The notes under the pieces: model-generated
Databases searched by the model: none
Told to the model about the DNA's origin: nothing
Seen by the model: only the letters and a program-made list of their open reading frames with translations
Shown here: positions 1 through 6,000 of the stretch, piece after piece
Position numbering within the stretch: position 1 is the stretch's first letter
Layout of the letters: each line of letters opens with the position of its first letter
Origin: Lentimicrobium sp.
Lineage (GTDB): Bacteria > Bacteroidota > Bacteroidia > Bacteroidales > Lentimicrobiaceae
Direction of reading: 5' to 3'
Assembly: GCA_013336205.1 (NCBI GenBank)
Contig: JAAXUD010000020.1
Location: forward strand, 1 to 13,687
DNA: 13,687 nt
Made by a program: the position numbers and the translations under genes

Positions 1-1339
1 CATAATCCATGCCATAGGAAGACTTGAATTTCAGATCTTTCATAATCTTAAGCTCGGCATAGGCACTACCAATAAAGCGAATGCCATTTGATTGGCTGTT
101 GTAATAATTCAACTGGGCGGCGGGATTCGCAAAATTACCGAGTCCAAGTGGACTATAGGTAGAATCGTTTATCATAGCCGGAAAAACCGGAGGTGCGATA
201 TAAGCATTATGAAAAACACCTGGAACGTCCTCGAATTTAAAGCTTGAAAGATTGGCAGAATAGCCAACTTTCAGAATTTTTGTGACATCAGATTCAAGAG
301 AAGATCTTATGTTCAGTCGGTCATAATCATGGCCCTTAACCAGTCCCTCCTGCTGAAACCAGGTTGCCCCGAAAGTATACATACTTTTTGGAGAACCACC
401 CATAACGCTGATGTCATGACTTTGAGTAAATGCCTGAGAACGAAGAACTTCATCATACCAATCGGTGGCATCAGGATAATCATTGGGATCTTCAGGCACA
501 AAGGTTGAACCATTGCCTGAGGCTTCTGCCTGATAAAGGTTCTTCTCGTTGATAAGATCAATGTATTGTGTACCTTCGGTAAGGTCAAATTTATTCACTA
601 CTTTCTGAAAACCAACGTACCCGGAATAGGAGATTTTTGCTTCGCGGCTCTGGCTTCTTTTTGTTGTAACGAGAATGACACCATTGGCAGCTCTTACTCC
701 ATAAATGGCAGACGAAGAGGCATCTTTCAGGAAAGTTATACTCTCAATGTCGTTTGTTCCAAGATAGCTGATATCGCTGGTGAGCACGCCATCGACCACA
801 TATAGAGGGGAAGAACTTGATGAAACCGAACCTAGTCCACGAATGCGGATTTCAGGAGAACTTCCGGGTGAGCCATTGTTTGTTACCTGAACCCCTGCCA
901 CTTTTCCCTGCAGGGCCTGGGCCGGATTTGAAACTGCCTGATAAGCCAGATCCTTTGCTTTTACGGTGGTTATTGATCCGGTTAAGTCGAGCCGCTTTGA
1001 AGAGCCGTATCCCACAACGACAACTTCTTCGAGCATACTGGCTGATGAAGCTAGTGCAACATTTATTGTTGTTTGGCCCTGGACGGCAATTTCCTGGGTT
1101 GTCATTCCGATAAAACTGATAACCAGGGTTGCCGTTGCCGGAACATCAAGGGTGAATTTGCCATCAAGGTCGGTGGCGGCACCTGTGGTTGTTCCTTTAA
1201 CCACAACAGTAACGCCTGGAAGGGTTTCGCCGGTTTCAGCACTGGTCACTTTACCGGTAACTTTTACCTGCTGGGCCATCGCCAATGGCAAAATGCCAAT
1301 GGCGAAAATCAAGGTGAGTAGATGTTTTAATTTTTTCAT
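1..1339 (-). CDS. SusC/RagA-family TonB-linked outer-membrane receptor (N-terminal part, cut by window edge)
   Basis: An uninterrupted frame runs from ATG at 1339 to base 1, giving 446 residues; the C-terminal barrel lies outside the window. Residues 1-22 form a signal peptide ending in AMA before QQ. Residues about 25-105 are a CarboxypepD_reg-like (beta-sandwich) extension with the typical GVTVVVKGTTTG and DLDGKFTL segments. The SusC hallmark EEVVVVGYG is at about 104-112. A TonB plug follows at about 115-225, with ALQGKVAGVQV, IRIRGLGS, LYVVDGV and LKDASSSAIYGVRAANGV, and then the start of the barrel. There is no STN domain, so no direct anti-sigma signalling is indicated. In the family, SusC barrels import oligosaccharides together with a SusD lipoprotein, expected just downstream. 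The gene follows the glycanase by 101 bp with no obvious terminator between them. Family assignment is secure; the substrate is inferred only from the neighbours. Confidence 0.95.
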   Translation of the reverse strand, partial: MKKLKHLLTLIFAIGILPLAMAQQVKVTGKVTSAETGETLPGVTVVVKGTTTGAATDLDGKFTLDVPATATLVISFIGMTTQEIAVQGQTTINVALASSASMLEEVVVVGYGSSKRLDLTGSITTVKAKDLAYQAVSNPAQALQGKVAGVQVTNNGSPGSSPEIRIRGLGSVSSSSSPLYVVDGVLTSDISYLGTNDIESITFLKDASSSAIYGVRAANGVILVTTKRSQSREAKISYSGYVGFQKVVNKFDLTEGTQYIDLINEKNLYQAEASGNGSTFVPEDPNDYPDATDWYDEVLRSQAFTQSHDISVMGGSPKSMYTFGATWFQQEGLVKGHDYDRLNIRSSLESDVTKILKVGYSANLSSFKFEDVPGVFHNAYIAPPVFPAMINDSTYSPLGLGNFANPAAQLNYYNSQSNGIRFIGSAYAELKIMKDLKFKSSYGMDY

Positions 1340-1376
1340 TTGGTTGTTGGTTTGGTTTGTGCTTGATTTATTGATT

Positions 1377-1390
1377 TTGATCTACACTAA
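1377..1390. promoter_or_regulatory. Candidate operator half-site upstream of the SusC gene
   Basis: This 14-nt stretch, 38-51 bp before the susC start codon, reads AGTGTAGATCAA on the minus strand. Two 9-mers covering it, CTACACTAA and GTAGATCAA, recur together in the 5285-6000 intergenic region, at 5721-5729 and 5744-5752, where the first is half of a perfect palindrome. No TANNTTTG box was seen in this 101-bp gap. The role is inferred. A near copy (AGTGTAGATTCAA) occurs by chance inside the peptidase gene near 6881, so specificity is unproven. Confidence 0.25.
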
Positions 1391-1440
1391 TATGCGCAAT
1401 TGGTGAAACTCTTTGATATTTTCATTTATTTGTAATAAAA

Positions 1441-3867
1441 TTAAAATCCAGGTCCGATAAGCAACTTTTCTGATCCGTTTTCACCTGCCTGGTTAATAAA
1501 TGTAAGGGTATACATTCCTGGTTTCAACGATTTTGTATTTAAAGGAATATTGACCAGGCCTGGAGAAACAACATTGTATTGTATCTTATTAATTATTCTT
1601 CCTGAAAGGTCAGTCACAATGATTTCAACTGGCCCGGCCTTATCCGGACTTAAGGAAATATTTACTTCGCCATTAACTCCAGGATTTGGGTAAATGAGAA
1701 ATTTTCCTGATCCTGAATTTTCCGGAATAGTATTAGGGTCATAAACAAATCCGATGGATTCAAGCATGGGCGTAATTTCAGGATTTGCCATAAAATTATT
1801 CCAGATTAACTGGCTTCGGTAGTTTTCCATCATAACTATTATCGGACCCTGGTCAATGGCGAGATATGATGATGCCCACCAGTTTTCACGTTGGTTAAAG
1901 GCATCGTAAAATCCATAATATCCCCATGTTTTCTGTCCTAGTTGCCGGTAGAAATACTTCAATGCTGCTATGGATTCATCAGGAGTATATGGCATTGACG
2001 ATAGCGCGGCAGTGGGTGTAATAGTTCCGTTATCTCTGGATGGAGTGGGTTCATGAACTTTATAGCCGTCAGGATCATCACTGGCTGTCAAACCCCAGCA
2101 ATCGTATCCGTAGCCTGTATGGTTTAAGGGATTGTCAATACAATAAGCTCTGTGGATAAGTGAGTGATTCCGGTTGAGGATAAAGTAGTTGGTGAAGTTG
2201 TCTTTCATATGCCTTGGGTCAAGCCCCAGGAATGAATAATGCGCAAAGAACAAAGGTCCTCCATAGTCCCATCCGACATCAAGTTTGTACCCGTAAAAAG
2301 TACCTCCATTCCTGTAATAGGAAGAGCCGGCCCATCCGCTATTCCAATAGCTGGCAGGGATAGCATGGGTAGGTGAGGCTATTGCAAGCATATAAATAAT
2401 TGATGCCTCATTCCAGCCCCTGATCTGCATATTCATCTCCCAGCCATAATTTGGTGACCAATGCCAGTAAAGGGCACCTGAATTATTTTTGGTGTACCAA
2501 TCCCATTCTACAGTTTCCCAAAGTGTTGTAATTCTGCTTGCAATGTTTAATTCAGCAGGATTGTCTAGATTAAAATACTGGCGGGCAGTCAGCAGGCCCT
2601 GAACCAGAAATCCGGTTTCTACAAGATCTCCACCGTTGTCTTTTGTGCCAAAGGGAATTACTTCGCCGGTGCTGCCGTTGATCCAGTGGGGCCAAACTCC
2701 GTGGAAGCGATCAGCACTTTCGAGGAATGTCAGGATTTTTTGAATGTGGGTTATGCCCGTTTCGCGGGTTATAAAACCACGCTCGATGCCTACCAGCAAA
2801 GCCATGATGCCGAATCCTGAGCCCCCGGTGGTTACAACATCATCTGAACCATACCGTTCTCTGGCCATACCGGAAACAGGATGTGCATAATCATAGAAAT
2901 AACGAAACGTATATTCCTGAACCATGCCAATTAGTTCCTCATCCGAGAAAACACGAGTTGTGGCAGATGCAGGATCAGAGAATTCCGAAGGTTCATTTGA
3001 TAAATTTAATGCACGGATCTGATAAACCGCGCTAACTGCAGTCCCTATATCTCTGACCCAATCGTCATAGCTTATCGTTGAATTGTCTGTAACTGCCACA
3101 ATTGAAAAAGTGGCACCCGCATCGGTTGAACACCAGATTTCATATCCATTAATATCCGTTTCAGGGTTGGCATTCCATTCTAATTTAATGTGGCTGTCGT
3201 AGCCTTCTGCAATAAGTCCGGTTGGTTTTGAAGCGGGGAGGGACGCTCCACTTCCGGCAAAGACGCGCATATCATCAACTAATAATGTATGCGGTAGGTT
3301 GTCAGTTGCATTTTGAGCAAACCCAACGGTTTTTATATTCGTAAAATCAACAGGGTCGCCTGCAGTCAGAAACAATGACATTGGCACAGAAATTTTGACC
3401 CAGGTAGTTATCGGCAGGGTTTCGGGGCTCCAGGATGCGAATGCATGTTTTGTTGTTTTGACATTGTTGATGTCTTCAAGAAAAATCTTTGGAAGATTTG
3501 CAGCGGTTATTCCTTCTAAAGAATAAAGCCAGAACATCAGCGTATCGGTTTCACTTAAATTTTTGGCTTCCCAGCTTGTTCCGGCAGCAATGGCAACCCA
3601 ATCACCTCCGGCAGCTGAACGCCACTTAAGGCGCAGGCTGTTCAATCCTTGTTTTGCCGGAATAATACTTTCAACCGGAAACTTTCGGAGCTCATCGCCT
3701 TTACGTTCAAGTTCGCTGGGAGCGGTTAGTTCCATCCAACTGAAATCGTAAAAATCAGAATCAGGACTGTCTTGAAAATAAAGGTAAGTCTGGGCTATTG
3801 CACTGCTGCCAAACAGCAGACACATTGCCAGTATGAGTGTGGATAAAAGTTTCCGGTTAAAAATCAT
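1441..3867 (-). CDS. Secreted glucoamylase-fold glycoside hydrolase, GH144-like (probable endo-beta-1,2-glucanase), with T9SS sorting domain
   Basis: 808 residues. A signal peptide (1-25, ending SAIA before QTYLY) leads into a beta-rich, CBM-like domain at about 28-205 (ends LLVDDMRVF) and a fibronectin type III domain at about 212-305 (PTGLIAEGY, ALNLSNEPSEFSD). The catalytic alpha/alpha-barrel is at about 307-705. It carries the Glycoamylase (PF10091) landmarks GGSGFGIMALLVGIERGF, the acidic block DNGGDLVETGF (D410, D414, E417), GWDYGGPLFFAHYSFLGLDPR and ENWWASSYLAIDQGPIIVM. A type A T9SS domain closes the protein at about 722-808 (FLIYPNP, GMYTLTF, EKLLIGPGF), so export and surface anchoring by type IX secretion is expected. 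Characterised bacterial GH144 enzymes release sophorooligosaccharides from linear beta-1,2-glucan. The gene lies 25 bp after the transporter gene and is probably in one operon with it. The fold is near certain; the substrate is inferred from the family and could differ. Confidence 0.9.
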   Translation of the reverse strand: MIFNRKLLSTLILAMCLLFGSSAIAQTYLYFQDSPDSDFYDFSWMELTAPSELERKGDELRKFPVESIIPAKQGLNSLRLKWRSAAGGDWVAIAAGTSWEAKNLSETDTLMFWLYSLEGITAANLPKIFLEDINNVKTTKHAFASWSPETLPITTWVKISVPMSLFLTAGDPVDFTNIKTVGFAQNATDNLPHTLLVDDMRVFAGSGASLPASKPTGLIAEGYDSHIKLEWNANPETDINGYEIWCSTDAGATFSIVAVTDNSTISYDDWVRDIGTAVSAVYQIRALNLSNEPSEFSDPASATTRVFSDEELIGMVQEYTFRYFYDYAHPVSGMARERYGSDDVVTTGGSGFGIMALLVGIERGFITRETGITHIQKILTFLESADRFHGVWPHWINGSTGEVIPFGTKDNGGDLVETGFLVQGLLTARQYFNLDNPAELNIASRITTLWETVEWDWYTKNNSGALYWHWSPNYGWEMNMQIRGWNEASIIYMLAIASPTHAIPASYWNSGWAGSSYYRNGGTFYGYKLDVGWDYGGPLFFAHYSFLGLDPRHMKDNFTNYFILNRNHSLIHRAYCIDNPLNHTGYGYDCWGLTASDDPDGYKVHEPTPSRDNGTITPTAALSSMPYTPDESIAALKYFYRQLGQKTWGYYGFYDAFNQRENWWASSYLAIDQGPIIVMMENYRSQLIWNNFMANPEITPMLESIGFVYDPNTIPENSGSGKFLIYPNPGVNGEVNISLSPDKAGPVEIIVTDLSGRIINKIQYNVVSPGLVNIPLNTKSLKPGMYTLTFINQAGENGSEKLLIGPGF

Positions 3868-3892
3868 GATGTTTGCTTATTGAAGAATAAGA

Positions 3893-5284
3893 TTAAACTG
3901 CATCCCGCCTGATCTGACTGCCTTTGACAGCATAGAAAACGATGTACAGGTAACATAGTGCCGGAACAAGGAATGCCCATGTGTAACCAAAATTTTCTGC
4001 CACGCTCCCCATCGCAATAGGAATTATAGCACCACCAAATATTAGTGTGTTGATAAGTCCGGAAGCTGAACTTAGTTCGCCAGAATCCAGGCCTTTTACT
4101 GCCAGGGCAAATATGTTCGGGAACATAATTGAGTTAAATAAACCGATAGAGATTACAGTCCATAGCGCTATTTGACCAGTGCCAAAGCTTGTAATCAGGT
4201 CAAGAGAGGCTGCTACAAGAGCAAATACTGCTAATGTACGGGCTGCTCTGCCAGTTCCGATTTGCATAATTATGAAGTTTACTACAGCAATGCCAAGAAA
4301 GATACCACCTATATTCCAGTCCCAGCCAGTAACAAATGAGCCGGATACAAGTGCAAGTATTAGAACAGGAAGTGCATAGGTAATTTTCTTCGACATACTA
4401 ATATCTGAGAACATAAACGAACCGAAGAATCGGCCAACCATTGCACCCCCCCAATATATTGCTGCATATTTTGAAGCGGTTTCATAGTCAAGTTTAATAC
4501 CATCAATTTCAATTTGCTTTAAATAGTTGATCAGAAGTCCTGCATTGCCAACTTCGGCACCAACATAAAAGAATATAGCTAAAGCCCCAAGAATAACATG
4601 GGGATATTTCCATATGCTTTTTTTAGCTTCAACTACCTTTTTTTGTTCTATTTCAGGTAATTTGATTATCATAAGGACTATTGCGACAAGAACAACGATA
4701 ATCGCCATAATGATGAATGGAAAAGAAACTCTTGCCGCGGCTAATAATCCCATTTCAGCTGTAATATCATCCGGGTTTGCCGGAAGATTAAGCCCTTTGT
4801 AAATTGCAATTGCAATAATCCATGGAGCTACCATGGTGGCAATTGAATTAAGTGCCTGTGTCAGATTCAGGCGGCTGGAGGCCGAACTGTCTGGTCCAAG
4901 AGCAGCAACATAGGGATTAGCCGACACTTGTAAAAAGACAACACCTGTTGCTAAAATGAAGGTTGCAATAAGAAAAACAGGAAAAATATGCATTTTCGCA
5001 GCTGGTAAAAAGAGTAAACTACCCAATGCCATTAATAAGAGTCCAAAGATTACCATTCGCTTGTATCCAATTCTTTTTATCAGATTTCCGGCAGGAATAG
5101 AAAAAACCAGATAAGCAATGAAAAAGGATGATGAAAGAAGTTGGGCTGCGGTTTCAGAAAGGCCAAATATTGCCTTTACCGGCGCACTTAGCGTAACGAT
5201 AAAGGTGGTTGCAAAACCAAAAATAAAGAAAATTGCACCAAAGGCTGTCATTCCGACTTTAAAGCTGTTGTCCTGTTTAATCAT
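3893..5284 (-). CDS. FucP-type (FHS family) MFS sugar/H+ symporter
   Basis: 463 residues, with about 12 hydrophobic segments and no signal peptide, as expected for an inner-membrane major facilitator. Family signatures are QVSANPYVAALG at 119-130, SRLNLTQALNSI at 137-148, the loop motif GNLIKRIGYKR at 66-76, and the C-terminal SSASGLINTLIFGGAIIP at 405-422. These match the fucose/glucose/galactose permease group. A cytoplasmic loop rich in charged residues (about 209-226) divides the two halves. In polysaccharide loci of Bacteroidota such carriers bring the final mono- or disaccharide from periplasm to cytoplasm by proton symport. It is the first gene of the apparent transporter-glycanase-susC unit, so glucose or a beta-glucan disaccharide is the likely cargo; L-fucose cannot be excluded from sequence alone. 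The upstream spacer of more than 700 bp is long for one promoter, and no clear TANNTTTG box facing this gene was found. Confidence 0.9.
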   Translation of the reverse strand: MIKQDNSFKVGMTAFGAIFFIFGFATTFIVTLSAPVKAIFGLSETAAQLLSSSFFIAYLVFSIPAGNLIKRIGYKRMVIFGLLLMALGSLLFLPAAKMHIFPVFLIATFILATGVVFLQVSANPYVAALGPDSSASSRLNLTQALNSIATMVAPWIIAIAIYKGLNLPANPDDITAEMGLLAAARVSFPFIIMAIIVVLVAIVLMIIKLPEIEQKKVVEAKKSIWKYPHVILGALAIFFYVGAEVGNAGLLINYLKQIEIDGIKLDYETASKYAAIYWGGAMVGRFFGSFMFSDISMSKKITYALPVLILALVSGSFVTGWDWNIGGIFLGIAVVNFIIMQIGTGRAARTLAVFALVAASLDLITSFGTGQIALWTVISIGLFNSIMFPNIFALAVKGLDSGELSSASGLINTLIFGGAIIPIAMGSVAENFGYTWAFLVPALCYLYIVFYAVKGSQIRRDAV

Positions 5285-5560
5285 GTGTTTATGTTTTGGG
5301 TTATTATTGTCCGCTAAAATTAATCAATAACAATGAAATCACATTAACAAAAATCTTTGCCATTACTTGTAGAACGTTCCAATCGAATTTCCGGTTAGTT
5401 GAAAGAGTTTATCTGAGTTATATTGAGATCCAGCTAATTTTGCATACTGTGCGAAATTCGCCATTCGTGAGTCTGGAAGTTCTAATGAATGTCAATTTCA
5501 ATGTAAAAGCGCAATAATTTGTCAGGTTGAATATTATTCTTGTTTTCTGACAGATGGCAA

Positions 5561-5594
5561 ACAGGACGTTAAATATTACAGGACGATGAATATA
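5561..5594. repeat. 17-bp imperfect tandem repeat, two copies
   Basis: Copies at 5561-5577 and 5578-5594 begin with the identical 8-mer ACAGGACG and match at 14 of 17 positions overall. The period of 17 is not a multiple of three, and no gene covers it. The spacing is compatible with two protein sites about one and a half helical turns apart, but that reading is an inference. Confidence 0.6.
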
Positions 5595-5597
5595 TTG

Positions 5598-5627
5598 TAA
5601 TTTTCTAAAATTAGAAATAGAAAATTA
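5598..5627. repeat. Inverted repeat, 10-bp arms with 10-nt loop
   Basis: TAATTTTCTA at 5598-5607 is exactly complementary to TAGAAAATTA at 5618-5627. A second pairing is nested inside: TTTCTAA at 5602-5608 with TTAGAAA at 5611-5617. All pairs but a few are A-T, so this is more likely a DNA-binding site than a stable RNA stem. It directly follows the 17-bp tandem repeat. Confidence 0.55.
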
Positions 5628-5653
5628 ACACACATTCAATCAGTTATATATAG

Positions 5654-5679
5654 AGCCTTAAAGGCTTTTTTTTCTTTTT
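5654..5679 (+). terminator. Short hairpin followed by T-run
   Basis: AGCCT (5654-5658), loop TAA, AGGCT (5662-5666), then eight T residues from 5666 to 5673, one C, and five more T. It has the form of a weak intrinsic terminator for plus-strand transcription. No plus-strand protein gene lies upstream, so it would have to end a non-coding RNA or stray antisense transcription. The 5-bp stem is short, and coincidence is quite possible. Confidence 0.35.
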
Positions 5680-5704
5680 AGCGGACTTGGTGTACAATGA
5701 ACAC

Positions 5705-5712
5705 TATGTTTG
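5705..5712 (+). promoter_or_regulatory. Possible Bacteroidota -7 element (TATGTTTG)
   Basis: TATGTTTG fits the TANNTTTG consensus exactly and lies 9 bp before a perfect palindrome. The nearest TTG upstream (5687-5689) leaves a 15-bp spacer instead of the usual 19-21. Transcription from here would run toward the 3' end of the peptidase gene without an evident ORF. Low confidence. Confidence 0.18.
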
Positions 5713-5720
5713 TGTAATTG

Positions 5721-5735
5721 CTACACTAAGTGTAG
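5721..5735. promoter_or_regulatory. Perfect 15-nt palindrome CTACACTAAGTGTAG (candidate operator)
   Basis: The arms CTACACT and AGTGTAG pair perfectly around a central A. TGTA or TACA words recur nearby (5691-5696, 5713-5716, 5722-5725, 5731-5734, 5737-5740), which suggests a cluster of sites for one dimeric regulator. The loop of one base rules out an RNA hairpin. Half of this site recurs upstream of the susC-like gene. The regulator is unknown. Confidence 0.4.
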
Positions 5736-5827
5736 GTGTAAAAGTAGATCAAGTTTTTAATAAATGCAAGTATTGAAATAAAAAAAATAATCATGTTATT
5801 TTTAGTCAAAGAATAAATAGCTGCCTC

Positions 5828-5844
5828 AATTAAGATTCTTAATT
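5828..5844. repeat. Inverted repeat AATTAAG-ATT-CTTAATT
   Basis: Seven-base arms at 5828-5834 and 5838-5844 pair perfectly around ATT. It is AT-rich and has no adjacent T-run, so a protein-binding site is likelier than a terminator. Chance occurrence in AT-rich DNA is possible. Confidence 0.4.
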
Positions 5845-5882
5845 CTTATAGTTATAATCGTTTTATAAAGCCTATAAAATGA

Positions 5883-5911
5883 AACCCGGTCAATTGAATT
5901 TCGACCGGGTT
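5883..5911 (-). terminator. Intrinsic terminator of the M14 peptidase gene
   Basis: AACCCGGTC at 5883-5891 pairs perfectly with GACCGGGTT at 5903-5911, a 9-bp GC-rich stem with an 11-nt loop. On the minus strand the stem is followed by a T-rich stretch (TTTCATTTTAT). It starts 90 bp after the stop codon of the peptidase gene, which reads in this direction, so termination there fits. The stem is the strongest in this intergenic region. Confidence 0.7.
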
Positions 5912-6000
5912 CCATAATTATCGCATTGAAAACCATTTATTTGCCAAACGGAATTCGAAGAAAAGATAGTTTTATCAGTGCAGGATTTTTAATAAAAAGA

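Larger units (their letters stand above)
5285..6000. other. Repeat-rich AT-rich intergenic region
   Basis: 716 bp without a believable protein gene. The only ORF of note (plus strand, 5296-5517) shows no recognisable motif and overlaps the leader of the symporter gene. The region contains at least five inverted repeats, one tandem repeat, two plus-strand TANNTTTG boxes (5435-5442, 5705-5712) lacking well-placed -33 partners, and an 11-bp inverted pair (GTCCGCTAAAA at 5309-5319, TTTTAGCGGAC at 5676-5686). It separates two minus-strand units, so it must hold the end of the peptidase transcript and the promoter for the symporter operon. Whether it also encodes a small RNA is open. Confidence 0.6.

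Noticed and set aside
966..1406. Plus-strand ORF of 146 codons opposite the susC start
   Set aside because: It is a shadow of the clearly coding minus-strand SusC frame, with low-complexity threonine- and valine-rich content.
5451..5461. GCGAAATTCGC palindrome
   Set aside because: Five-base arms around one base are expected by chance in a spacer of this length, and no second copy was seen.
5296..5517. Plus-strand ORF of 73 codons in the long intergenic region
   Set aside because: It has no signal peptide, motif or family resemblance, overlaps the symporter leader, and has no promoter. It looks like a chance ORF.
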